Positions 1 through 7,842 of a DNA stretch of 64,000 nt are shown here, one piece after another. This DNA comes from CAIXSC01 sp046349935 (GTDB taxonomy: Bacteria > Planctomycetota > Planctomycetia > Pirellulales > Pirellulaceae): contig JAXMBK010000014.1 in the NCBI GenBank assembly GCA_046349935.1, positions 149,075 through 213,074 on the forward strand, written 5' to 3'. The notes below the pieces were generated by a model. It did not search any database. It was not told the origin of the DNA and saw only the letters and a list, made by a program, of their open reading frames with translations. Position 1 is the stretch's first letter; every line of letters begins with the position of its first letter. A program made the translations under genes and the position numbers.

Positions 1-2
1 TG

Positions 3-827
3 TTGTTCTACACGCATTTGGTTTGGTCGTTCGATCTCGAGGCCTTTCTGGGACGCGATGCGTGGCTGTCGCGCGACGCCATCCGCGCCATCGTCGGCAG
101 CGACTATGCGTGGAGCTACCTGTGGTATCTCGAGTCGCCGGCCGCGCTGTGGGCGGCGCACCTGGCGGCGCTGGCGGTCTTTCTACTCCTGACGATCGGA
201 CTGTGGACGCGCGTCGTCTCGGTGCTCGCCTGGATCATCACCGTCGCCTACTGCCACCGCCTGCAAGGCGCGCTGTACGGACTGGATCAAGTCAACGCGA
301 TGCTCGCGATGTACCTGATGGTGGGACCCAGCGGCGCCGTGTACTCGGTCGATGCCTGGCTGCGCCGGCGACGCGGACTGCCGATCGCCGTTCCCACCGT
401 CAGCGCCAACATCGCCGTGCGGTTGATGCAGGTCCACCTGTCGATCGTCTACCTGTTCGGCGGCATCAGCAAGCTGAAGGGGACCATGTGGTGGGACGGC
501 AGCGCGGTCTGGTACGCCTTCGCGAACTACGAGTACCAGTCGATCGACATGACCTGGCTGGGCGCTTACCCCTGGTTCATCGCCGTGCTGACTCACGTCA
601 CGGTCTTCTGGGAGACATTTTATCCCGTGCTCGTCTGGCCGCGCGCCACGCGACCGATCATGCTGGGGATGGCGGTTTGCGTCCACGGCGGCATCGCGCT
701 CTGCCTGGGCATGCCGACGTTCGGGCTCGCGATGATCATCGCCAACGCCGCGTTCCTGCCGCCAGACTTGATCGAGCGCGCCCTATCGCGAGCATCGCAT
801 GAACAAGGCCTTCCTGCGCGAGCCTGA
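3..827 (+). CDS. HTTM-domain membrane protein, 5' end outside window
   Basis: This is the C-terminal 274 residues of an HTTM (horizontally transferred transmembrane, vitamin K gamma-carboxylase-like) integral membrane protein. Several hydrophobic helices are visible. The family-typical stretch around residues 138-175 is present: a helix with Gly-Gly-Ile-Ser-Lys-Leu followed by a W-W-D-G-S-A-V-W-Y motif. The frame is open to the window edge and the first usable start is only a TTG, so the true start lies upstream. The gene overlaps the next ORF by 29 bp, which suggests co-transcription and translational coupling with the cysteine-rich protein downstream. Bacterial HTTM proteins are of unknown function; proven vitamin K carboxylase activity is a eukaryotic property, so no reaction is claimed. 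Confidence 0.85.
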   Translation: MFYTHLVWSFDLEAFLGRDAWLSRDAIRAIVGSDYAWSYLWYLESPAALWAAHLAALAVFLLLTIGLWTRVVSVLAWIITVAYCHRLQGALYGLDQVNAMLAMYLMVGPSGAVYSVDAWLRRRRGLPIAVPTVSANIAVRLMQVHLSIVYLFGGISKLKGTMWWDGSAVWYAFANYEYQSIDMTWLGAYPWFIAVLTHVTVFWETFYPVLVWPRATRPIMLGMAVCVHGGIALCLGMPTFGLAMIIANAAFLPPDLIERALSRASHEQGLPARA

Positions 828-1245
828 CTCGACGGATGAATTCTGTCCGCGGTGCGGCGCCGCCGGCGTCGTCGTCCAGCGGAGCACGGTGTTGCGGTTC
901 GTGCGCGACCCTGCCACGTGCGCGATCGCCGAAGTCGCCAATTTTTGCGCCACGCCGTCGTGCGACGTCGTTTACTTCGACCTGTTTGAGCGGACGGTGA
1001 CGACCAGCGACGTGCGGACGCCCATCTATCCCAAGGATCTGGCTGCGCCGCTGTGCAGTTGTTTCGGTCTCACGGCCGACGACGTCGATCGCGACCTGGC
1101 CGAAGGCGTCGTGACGCGCACCAAAGCCTGTCTGCTTGCCGCGCAGTCGCCCGAGGCGCGGTGTTCGGAGTGTTCCCCGTCGGGCCGGTCGTGCGTGGCG
1201 GAAGTGCAGCGGTATTTCTTGCAACGCAAAAACGCGCGAGGTTAA
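799..1245 (+). CDS. CopZ/BFD-like cysteine-rich (probable 2Fe-2S/zinc) protein
   Basis: A 148-residue soluble protein. The N-terminus carries a C-P-R-C-G knuckle (residues 17-21) and two further cysteines around residues 50-55. A C-S-C-F element near residue 89 is followed by a helical region and a C-x-x-C pair near residues 122-125, resembling the BFD-like [2Fe-2S] fold. This two-part plan matches the N-terminal domain of CopZ-type proteins, where one half binds zinc and the other a [2Fe-2S] cluster. The ATG lies inside the HTTM gene and the helicase starts 6 bp after the stop, so the three genes form a tight operon. The specific role (metal handling or electron transfer) is inferred only. 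Confidence 0.7.
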   Translation: MNKAFLREPDSTDEFCPRCGAAGVVVQRSTVLRFVRDPATCAIAEVANFCATPSCDVVYFDLFERTVTTSDVRTPIYPKDLAAPLCSCFGLTADDVDRDLAEGVVTRTKACLLAAQSPEARCSECSPSGRSCVAEVQRYFLQRKNARG

Positions 1246-1251
1246 GCCGCG

Positions 1252-4167
1252 ATGGCCGCCGACTTCCCGGAGATTCGCCTGCGCGGCGCCCTGCGCCCCT
1301 CGCAAGCCGACGTCATCAAAATCGCGCGCGAGAAATTGGCGGCCGGCAAACGGCGGCTCCATATCGTCGCCCCGCCCGGTTCCGGCAAGACCATCTTGGG
1401 GCTCTATCTGTGGGCGGAATGCGTGCGACGGCCGGCCGTCGTGCTCTCGCCCAACTCGGCTATCCAAGCCCAATGGGCCGCCAAAACGTCGCTCTTCGAT
1501 TTTGCGGCGCCTCGCGAGCCGCTGATCAGCACCGACCCGCAGCGCCCGGCGCTGCTCACGTCGCTGACCTACCAATCGGTGACGCTGCCTCGCCGCGGCG
1601 ACGCCGATCTGGATTCGGCGGCGCTGGAGCTGTGGCGCGACGCGCTCATCGAAAAGGGACAGGCTCAAGATCCCGACGAAGCTCAGGTTTGGATCGAAGA
1701 CCTGCAGCGGCACAATCGCGACTATTACGAACAGCGACTGTCCGCCTACCGCAAAGCGGCGCGCGACCAAACGGCGCTCGGCGGCGACGCGCTGCAAGCG
1801 CTCCACCCGTCGTCTCTGCGGGCGCTTGAGCGATTGCGAGACGCGGGGCTGGGGATGGTGATTTTCGACGAGTGTCATCACTTGATGGAGCACTGGGGAC
1901 GCGTTCTCGCCGCCGCTCACGATTTGCTCGGCGAGCCAATGATCGTGGGACTCACGGCCACCCCGCCCGACCGAGACGGCAAAGACTCGCGCGACGTCGA
2001 GCGGTACGATGAGTTTTTCGGCGAAGTCGATTTCGAGGTGCCGGTGCCGGCCGTCGTGAAAGACGGCTTTCTTGCTCCCTACCAAGACTTGGTGTACTTC
2101 GTACGCCCGGCGGCCGACGAGTTGACGTTCGTCGCCCAGGCCGACCGGCAACTCCGCAGCCTCGTCGAACAACTGAGCTCCGCTGCGCCTACGCCGCCAT
2201 CCCCGACAGAACCAGCCGTTCTAGCACCGCCGGTCGCACCGCTGCCCGTCGTCGCGACGGAAGCGACGGAAGCGACGTCGGCGCCCGCCGCGCCGCCGAT
2301 GAATGAGCCGCCGGGGTCGCTGGTCGAATGGCTGACGCGCGTGCTCAGCGAACGGCGGTTGCCGACGGGAGTCGTGAAAGATTGGAACGCGTTCGAGCGG
2401 CGCGACCCTGACTTCGCCGACGCCGCGCGCCGCTTTCTCTTGAGCCGCGATTTGCCCCTTCCCGACGGCGTCCCCGCCCCGGCGCTCGAGTACGAAGCGC
2501 AGGACGTGCCCGAGATCAACGTGCTCGTCCCGGTGCTTGACCGCTACGTTCGCCACGGCCTCCGCCGTTCGCCCCGCGAAGAGGATCGGGCGCTCGCGGA
2601 CGTCGCCATTCAACGCCTGCGCATGCTCGGCGTCCAAATTACCGAAACCGGCTGTCAGGCCTGCGCCTCGCCGGTGGGACGCGTGCTGGCGTACTCGCGG
2701 GAAAAGATCGCCGCCATCGTCCCCGTGCTTGAGGCGGAACACCGCGTGCTGGGCGACCGTCTGCGCGCGGTGGTGATCGCCGACTACGAGAAGACCTCGG
2801 CGACGACGGCGGAGATCGGACACCTGCTTGACGCCGAGGCGGGCGGCGCGGTCGCCGCATTCCGAGCGCTGCTGGCCGCACCGGCGACCGACGCCCTCAA
2901 CCCCATCTTGGTGACCGGCTCCAGCGTCCTGATCGACGACGATTTAGAGGCGACGTTCGCCTTCGAAGCCGAGCAGTGGCTGAAGACGCAGGGTTTTGAC
3001 GCCAAACTGAAGTTCTCGTCGGACGCCGGTTTTCGAGTGCTGCGCGGCGAGGGAAGCGATTGGTGTCCGCGCGTGTACGTCGAGATGATCACCGAATTGT
3101 TTCAGCGCGGGCTCACACAGTGCCTCGTGGGAACGCGCGGGTTGCTCGGCGAAGGCTGGGATGCGAGCCGCATCAACGTCCTCGTCGACCTGACGACCGT
3201 CACCACGTCGATGACCGTCAATCAGCTGCGCGGTCGCTCGATTCGTCTCGATCCCCTAGACACGGCGAAGCTGGCCGACAATTGGGACATCGTCTGTTTG
3301 GCGCCCGAGTTTGCCAAGGGGCTCGACGACTACCGCCGTTTCCAAGCCAAACATCAAACGCTGTTTGGTGTGACCGAGGACGGGGCGGTGGAAAAGGGAG
3401 TCGGTCACGTTCATCCCTCGTTTACGACGTTGAAACCCGAGGGGCTCGAAAACTCCGTCGACGCCATCAACGCTGATATGTTGGCCCGCGTCGCGCGACG
3501 CGACGAAGTGCGGACTCGCTGGAAAATCGGGGAACCATATCGAGGCGAACCGAAGCGGACTTTGGAAGCCAAGCCGCGCGCGAAGCGTGAACGAGGCGGG
3601 TTTCCGCCGTTCAAGGGCGCGCCGACGGCGTGGAGCGACCAGTCGTTGTCTTTGGCGATCGGACAGGCGTTGTTGGCGGCGCTGCGCGACGCAGGATTGG
3701 TCGCATCGCGCAGCGAGGTGACGGCGCACGAGCGCGAAGGCGGCTACGTTCGCGTCTTCTTGGAGAACGCGGCGCCCGAGGAGAACTCGCTCTTCACCAC
3801 GTCGCTGCACGAGGTGCTGGCGCCGTATCAGCGACCGCGTTACATCATTCCACGCGACATCCTGATTGAAGAAGAGACGTGGTGGTCCAAGACGCTCGGG
3901 CCCGTCGCCCCGAAATTCGCGCAAGATTGGCTGCTCCCCTATTTGCGAAAGCGCAAACGCCAACGCGTCATGTGGCATGCCGTCCCAGCGGCGCTGGCGA
4001 AGAACAAGGAGCTCGTCGCGCTCTTCCAGAAACACTGGAATCAGTTGGTCAGTCCCGGCGAAGCCGTTTATGCGCAGCGCGGCGAGGGGGAGCAGTTCGT
4101 GCAGGAAGCCAAGGCCAAGGGACTCGTCCCCGAATCGTCGGTGCACGAGAAGGAAGTGTTTCTCTAG
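1252..4167 (+). CDS. DEAD/DEAH-box superfamily 2 helicase
   Basis: A 971-residue ATP-dependent nucleic acid translocase or helicase. The Q-like region R-P-S-Q precedes a Walker A G-S-G-K-T at residues 43-47, and the Walker B is F-D-E-C-H-H at residues 205-210. A Pro/Ala-rich linker occupies about residues 310-365. The C-terminal helicase lobe shows G-E-G-W-D-A-S near residue 634 and the motif VI-like Q-L-R-G-R-S-I-R near residue 659. The last ~300 residues match no domain I recognise. The start is the ATG 6 bp after the previous stop. No endonuclease or methylase is nearby, so there is no evidence for a restriction role; repair or RNA metabolism is equally possible. Confidence 0.85.
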   Translation: MAADFPEIRLRGALRPSQADVIKIAREKLAAGKRRLHIVAPPGSGKTILGLYLWAECVRRPAVVLSPNSAIQAQWAAKTSLFDFAAPREPLISTDPQRPALLTSLTYQSVTLPRRGDADLDSAALELWRDALIEKGQAQDPDEAQVWIEDLQRHNRDYYEQRLSAYRKAARDQTALGGDALQALHPSSLRALERLRDAGLGMVIFDECHHLMEHWGRVLAAAHDLLGEPMIVGLTATPPDRDGKDSRDVERYDEFFGEVDFEVPVPAVVKDGFLAPYQDLVYFVRPAADELTFVAQADRQLRSLVEQLSSAAPTPPSPTEPAVLAPPVAPLPVVATEATEATSAPAAPPMNEPPGSLVEWLTRVLSERRLPTGVVKDWNAFERRDPDFADAARRFLLSRDLPLPDGVPAPALEYEAQDVPEINVLVPVLDRYVRHGLRRSPREEDRALADVAIQRLRMLGVQITETGCQACASPVGRVLAYSREKIAAIVPVLEAEHRVLGDRLRAVVIADYEKTSATTAEIGHLLDAEAGGAVAAFRALLAAPATDALNPILVTGSSVLIDDDLEATFAFEAEQWLKTQGFDAKLKFSSDAGFRVLRGEGSDWCPRVYVEMITELFQRGLTQCLVGTRGLLGEGWDASRINVLVDLTTVTTSMTVNQLRGRSIRLDPLDTAKLADNWDIVCLAPEFAKGLDDYRRFQAKHQTLFGVTEDGAVEKGVGHVHPSFTTLKPEGLENSVDAINADMLARVARRDEVRTRWKIGEPYRGEPKRTLEAKPRAKRERGGFPPFKGAPTAWSDQSLSLAIGQALLAALRDAGLVASRSEVTAHEREGGYVRVFLENAAPEENSLFTTSLHEVLAPYQRPRYIIPRDILIEEETWWSKTLGPVAPKFAQDWLLPYLRKRKRQRVMWHAVPAALAKNKELVALFQKHWNQLVSPGEAVYAQRGEGEQFVQEAKAKGLVPESSVHEKEVFL

Positions 4168-4180
4168 CGGTTGGATCTCG

Positions 4181-5281
4181 TTAGCCAGCGCTTGCAGAGC
4201 GGGCTTCAAAAACGCGTCCGAAGCGATTTGTCAGGAACAGGTCGAGGTCGACTTGTTCTTGTCGTACGAACCCGCGCGGCGGAAGTTGGCCGTGCACATG
4301 CAGGTCGACGACGGCGCACAGACAGGAGGCGGTGGTGATTTGGATGGCGCTCCAAATCTCGTCGCCTTGCTGGCGGTGATAGATCTTGCGTGCGTCCCAC
4401 AGTTGGACGCGTTCGCCAGCCCGCATGCCGGTCGCCGTACAGAAGACGATCACGACGTCTTGCAGCGTTCGCGGCAGCGCATTCTCCAAGATCTCCTTCA
4501 GCAACTCGCGGCGGTCGCGCAGCTTCAGTTCGTCCAGTAAGAACAACATCCGATCGCGATGGCCTTTGTAGCGGACCGTCTTGTAATTCAGTTCGTGGAC
4601 TCGGTCCTGGTAGGTTTCGCACAACGTGCCCAGTCCGCCGGAGGTGGCGAACGCCTCGTATTCGACGCCGTCGATCGACAGATGCTCGAGCCCCTCAAGC
4701 GGCCACACCAGTTGGCGGCGGCTTTGATGGATGACGTCGCACGGATTGCAGTATTCGTTGATCAGTCCGTCGGTCGACCAAGTGAGGTTGTACTTCAGCG
4801 AGTTGGTTGGGAACTCGGGGAGCGCTCCCACGCGCAGCAAGAGGGAGTCGAGCACGTCGAAACGCTGCGCCAGATGATTGGCGACGATGCCGACGAAACC
4901 GGGGGCAAGCCCGCACTGGGGCATGAAGATCTGGTCGGCGCCGGCGTCGGACGCGATCGAACGCACCGCAGCGGTCGTCTCCACGTCCTCGGTCAAATCG
5001 AAGTAGCTCGCGCCGGCCGCCTGAGCCGCTCGAGCGACGCGCGGATTGAGGCGAAAGGTGAGCGCCGATACGACCACCTGTTGCCCCTGCGCCGCGCTCG
5101 CCAATTGCTCGGGGGACGACGCATCGACGACCTGCGTCTCTACGCCCAAGCGTTGTCCCAATCGCCGCAGCCCCTCGGCATCCGTATCGCCCACTCGAAC
5201 CCGGTAGTCCCCCGACTCGACGAGCAGTTTGGCGATCATCCGCCCGATCGTTCCCGCGCCCAACAACAACACGTTCGTCAT
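4181..5281 (-). CDS. Saccharopine dehydrogenase / lysine 6-dehydrogenase-like NAD(P) oxidoreductase
   Basis: A 366-residue dehydrogenase-like protein. The N-terminus is a Rossmann fold with the dinucleotide-binding motif G-A-G-T-I-G (residues 8-13) after a short hydrophobic strand. A saccharopine-dehydrogenase-type segment (L-A-P-G-F-V-G, then T-D-G-L-I-N-E-Y) lies mid-protein. The length fits the lysine 6-dehydrogenase/saccharopine reductase branch. The start is supported by a GGAGG Shine-Dalgarno 5 nt upstream of the ATG. It converges on the helicase operon with only 13 bp between stops. The substrate cannot be read from sequence; lysine or another amino acid is the family expectation. Confidence 0.85.
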   Translation of the reverse strand: MTNVLLLGAGTIGRMIAKLLVESGDYRVRVGDTDAEGLRRLGQRLGVETQVVDASSPEQLASAAQGQQVVVSALTFRLNPRVARAAQAAGASYFDLTEDVETTAAVRSIASDAGADQIFMPQCGLAPGFVGIVANHLAQRFDVLDSLLLRVGALPEFPTNSLKYNLTWSTDGLINEYCNPCDVIHQSRRQLVWPLEGLEHLSIDGVEYEAFATSGGLGTLCETYQDRVHELNYKTVRYKGHRDRMLFLLDELKLRDRRELLKEILENALPRTLQDVVIVFCTATGMRAGERVQLWDARKIYHRQQGDEIWSAIQITTASCLCAVVDLHVHGQLPPRGFVRQEQVDLDLFLTNRFGRVFEARSASAG

Positions 5282-5300
5282 AAAGGCCTCCTACCCCATT

Positions 5301-5324
5301 GTAGGACAGGCTTCCAGCCTGTCT
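5301..5324 (+). repeat. Dispersed palindromic repeat, copy 1
   Basis: The perfect palindromic core ACAGGCTTCCAGCCTGT lies at 5306-5322, preceded by GTAGG. This is the only copy placed between two gene starts (5281 minus and 5396 plus). Confidence 0.9.
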
Positions 5325-5395
5325 CGCCCCCGTTTAGACTCCCACTTGTGCCCGAGTTGCTCCGCAGTTCAGGAAAACAGGGAAGTCGCCGCATC

Positions 5396-5644
5396 ATGGC
5401 CGAGTACTGGGCGCTGGTGGCGTTGCAGATGTCGCTGAACATGCTGCTTCAACCGCCTGACGGAGGGCGGCTATTCGCCTACTCGACTTGTTCGCTCGCG
5501 ACATTCGACGCGGTCGTCTATTTTCTATTCGTCTCGCCCGGGCGCGGCGCCCGTCCTTCTTGGCGGGCGATGTTGACGACGTTCTTGGTCGGATCGGCGG
5601 CGACTTGGATTCTGACGGCGGCGGTTGCGACACATTGGGGGTGA
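5396..5644 (+). CDS. Small hypothetical membrane protein
   Basis: An 82-residue protein with two or three predicted hydrophobic helices (an N-terminal A-L-V-A-L-Q-M segment, a central F-D-A-V-V-Y-F-L-F-V segment and a C-terminal F-L-V-G-S-A-A-T segment). The ATG at 5396 is preceded by a weak GGGAAG. The stop is separated by a single base from the start of the next membrane protein, so the two are very likely co-translated. I do not recognise the family. Coding status rests on the coupling and on the hydrophobic pattern. Confidence 0.5.
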   Translation: MAEYWALVALQMSLNMLLQPPDGGRLFAYSTCSLATFDAVVYFLFVSPGRGARPSWRAMLTTFLVGSAATWILTAAVATHWG

Positions 5645-5645
5645 G

Positions 5646-6143
5646 ATGAAGCGTCTTCAGTTCAGTTTGACGACGACGATGGTTGCGCTCACCGCCGTTG
5701 CAGGCTTTTGTGCGATCGATCGGTTGGTGCCGGGATTTCCGTACTCGATCCTGCTGCCAGCGATGCTGCTGACGGTTGCCTGTGAGACGGCTCGCAACCG
5801 CGATCTGCCCGAATTGACATGGAGCCTTATTGCCATCGCCTGGATGACGGCGTCGTATCAATTCGTCAAGGGAATCGAGATCGGTCTTCCCAGCAACACG
5901 TTTCCATCGCATCAGTCGACGGTTTCCGGCGACTTTCACTTCTTGTCGCTCACCTACGTGGCCGCTGTGGGCCTTCCGCTGTTGCTGACGTTGCCGGCGA
6001 TCTGGCTTGCCAGCCCGCGATCGCAGAGGCGACCTTCGCCAGGCTTGAAGTGGATCAAGTGGTGCGTGTGGGCGGTCATCGTCGATCTCCATGTCATGGT
6101 GCTTTCGCTCGCGATCATCTTTGCCACGAGGCCGCATTGGTAG
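5646..6143 (+). CDS. Planctomycete-type small membrane protein
   Basis: A 165-residue protein with four predicted transmembrane helices. It opens with M-K-R-L-Q-F-S-L-T-T-T-M-V-A-L-T-A-V-A, close to the K/R-x-x-F-S-L-R-T-L-L-V-L-V-T-L-V-A signature that begins many small planctomycete membrane proteins of unknown function. The ATG at 5646 follows the previous TGA after one base, which is why I prefer it to an upstream in-frame start at 5625. Function unknown; the family is usually found scattered next to unrelated genes. Confidence 0.65.
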   Translation: MKRLQFSLTTTMVALTAVAGFCAIDRLVPGFPYSILLPAMLLTVACETARNRDLPELTWSLIAIAWMTASYQFVKGIEIGLPSNTFPSHQSTVSGDFHFLSLTYVAAVGLPLLLTLPAIWLASPRSQRRPSPGLKWIKWCVWAVIVDLHVMVLSLAIIFATRPHW

Positions 6144-6210
6144 GGCCGATTGTGGGCGGGCGCTCTGCATGATTCGTTTAACCCGCAGCCGAAGGCGAGG
6201 ACTTCCTCTG

Positions 6211-6240
6211 CCCCGCAGGGCAACGCAGTGAAGGATCTTT
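6211..6240 (+). repeat. REP-like element, family with GGGCAACGC..TGAAG, copy 1
   Basis: CCCCGCAGGGCAACGCAGTG followed by AAGGATCTTT. Related sequences occur at 50581-50612 (same strand) and 50781-50808 (opposite strand). Confidence 0.5.
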
Positions 6241-6284
6241 AGGCGGCGAATCAGCGGTGATCGTTTCGAACACGGGAACCCGGA

Positions 6285-6330
6285 GGGTTCACAGCAATTA
6301 GCCGGTGGTTGAGCGCAGCGACACCACCGG
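6285..6330 (+). repeat. Inverted repeat arm A of a MITE-like unit
   Basis: This arm matches the reverse complement of 6532-6577 with few mismatches. It contains ATTAGCCGGTGGTTGAGC and itself closes into a hairpin through CCGGTGGT and ACCACCGG. Confidence 0.8.
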
Positions 6331-6531
6331 CCAGGTTCCGCGAGACCGTGTATTTCGAGCCTGTGACAGCCGCCCCAGTGCAGTCGATGCGCGCGACGTT
6401 CGCAGAGCCAAGAAAGAGATGCGGTGAAAAAACGTCCACCAGAACGAGGTAGAGTTGCCATCCGTGCTTGCTGGCATCCTTGGGGAATACTTGTTAGTGG
6501 CGTGTTGTTGCTGGAATGTGTGCACCACGAA

Positions 6532-6577
6532 CCGGTGGTGTCGCTTCGCTCAACCACCGGCTAATGGCTGTCAACCC
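6532..6577 (-). repeat. Inverted repeat arm B of a MITE-like unit
   Basis: Reverse-complement partner of 6285-6330, ending in GGCTAATGGCTGTCAACCCT. The two arms bracket about 200 bp of non-coding sequence. Confidence 0.8.
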
Positions 6578-6836
6578 TACGGCTTGAGTGAACGTGATGC
6601 AAAACCCAGGGCGTCGCTGCGCTCTGCCCTCGGCTGACCTGTCGGGCCCCTTTGGGGCGGAGCGGCGCGGCATGAGAAACGGGGACGGGGCGACTCGCGG
6701 CGGCTGGGCGGCGAGGGCGGGCGCTTCCTCGCCTGCGGCTGCGGGTTAAACGAAGCGATGGGACGTTCGGCCTGCTCCGCCCGCGGACGCTGAGCTGGTA
6801 CAACTTGGGCATTCACTCTTGAAAGGAGCGTTGGCG

Positions 6837-7694
6837 ATGAGCGGCGGCGAAGCGCGGTTGAAGGGAAATGTGCGGCATTCGGTGGTGCAGTGGTGTTTTG
6901 CGAAGTACTGGAGCGTCGACCAGACGTGCCGCATCGCCAAGCAACTGGGGATCGAAAGCGTCGAGATCGTGGCGCCCGAACACTACCCGACGTTGCAAAA
7001 ATACGGTCTGCGGAGCGCGATCGCGGGGAGCCATTTGTTCGTCCAAGGGATGAACAATCCCAAGTACCACCCCATGTGCCTCGAGATCCTGCGCCGCACG
7101 ATCGACGAGAGCGCCGCCGCGGGCGTGCCGACGGTCATCACCTTCACCGGGTTCGCTCAGGATACGGGCGAGCCGGCGGATGGGAAGATTCCCGACTTCT
7201 CGCGATTGCCGGCGAATTTGCCGGTCATTTCGCCGGAAGACGGCATCAAGAACTGCGTCGCGGGCTTCAAACAGATCGTGGGCTACGCCGAGCAGAAGAA
7301 GGTCAACCTGTCGCTCGAGATGCTCAATACGCGCGTCGACGAGGAGATGAAGGGGCATCCGGGCTATCAGGGCGACTCGATCGAATACTGCTTGGAGATC
7401 ATCAAGCAAGTCGGTTCGCCGCGTCTGGGTTTGCTGTTCGACATTTACCACGTGCAGATCATGCAGGGAGACCTGATCACGCGCTGGCGGTCGTGCCACG
7501 AGTACGTCAACCACGTCCATACGGCCGGCAACCCCGGCCGCTGCGAACTCGACGCCGCCCAAGAAATCAATTACCCGGCCGTCATGCGAGCGCTCGTCGA
7601 CGTCGGCTACAAGGGCTTCGTCGGCCACGAATTCATCCCCACTCGCGACCCGCTCGAAGGCCTGCGGGAAGCGGTCCAAGTGTGCGACGTGTGA
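6837..7694 (+). CDS. Sugar phosphate isomerase/epimerase, hydroxypyruvate isomerase-like
   Basis: A 285-residue AP-endonuclease-2-type TIM barrel. Family features include S-V-V-Q-W-C-F near the N-terminus, L-S-L-E-M-L-N-T-R around residues 160-168, F-D-I-Y-H-V-Q-I-M-Q-G-D around residues 200-212, a V-N-H-V-H-T-A-G metal-site strand, and G-F-V-G-H-E-F-I-P near the C-terminus. These Glu/Asp/His positions fit a divalent metal site, as in Hyi, which interconverts hydroxypyruvate and tartronate semialdehyde. The true substrate may be another ketose. The ATG at 6837 is chosen over an upstream TTG because AAAGGAG stands 8 nt before it. Confidence 0.88.
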   Translation: MSGGEARLKGNVRHSVVQWCFAKYWSVDQTCRIAKQLGIESVEIVAPEHYPTLQKYGLRSAIAGSHLFVQGMNNPKYHPMCLEILRRTIDESAAAGVPTVITFTGFAQDTGEPADGKIPDFSRLPANLPVISPEDGIKNCVAGFKQIVGYAEQKKVNLSLEMLNTRVDEEMKGHPGYQGDSIEYCLEIIKQVGSPRLGLLFDIYHVQIMQGDLITRWRSCHEYVNHVHTAGNPGRCELDAAQEINYPAVMRALVDVGYKGFVGHEFIPTRDPLEGLREAVQVCDV

Positions 7695-7701
7695 CGCCGT
7701 C

Positions 7702-7724
7702 GTAGAACAGGCTTCCAGCCTGTT
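7702..7724 (+). repeat. Dispersed palindromic repeat, copy 2
   Basis: GTAGA plus core ACAGGCTTCCAGCCTGT, beginning 8 bp after the stop of the isomerase-like gene and pointing the same way. Confidence 0.9.
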
Positions 7725-7820
7725 AAGAATCACAAACAGATTCACACCAACCAACACGCACGCAAAAGACGCCGCCGCGGCCGGCCCGCGGAGCATGGCG
7801 ATGCTTGTTGGTGGTTGGTC

Positions 7821-7842
7821 GCAGGCTGGAAGCCTGCGCTAC
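7821..7842 (-). repeat. Dispersed palindromic repeat, copy 3 (supplies a stop codon)
   Basis: A minus-oriented variant with core GCAGGCTTCCAGCCTGC. Its TAG (7841-7839) is the stop codon of the GH10-like gene. It forms a facing pair with copy 2 between two convergent genes. Confidence 0.88.

Larger units (their letters stand above)
6144..6836. other. Repeat-rich intergenic region
   Basis: No convincing gene. The stretch holds a REP-like element at 6211-6240, a pair of ~46 bp inverted repeats at 6285-6330 and 6532-6577, and a GC-rich palindromic tract around 6603-6680. Short minus-strand frames between the inverted repeats look partly protein-like but match nothing I can name. Confidence 0.6.

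Noticed and set aside
736..2172. 478-residue minus-strand open frame opposite the helicase operon
   Set aside because: It lies antisense to well-supported genes and is Arg/Ala/Gly-rich with no motif, a usual shadow in high-GC DNA.
6251..6528. Small minus-strand ORFs inside the MITE-like unit
   Set aside because: Overlapping frames, no ribosome sites, and sequence largely made of the repeat arms; no family recognised.
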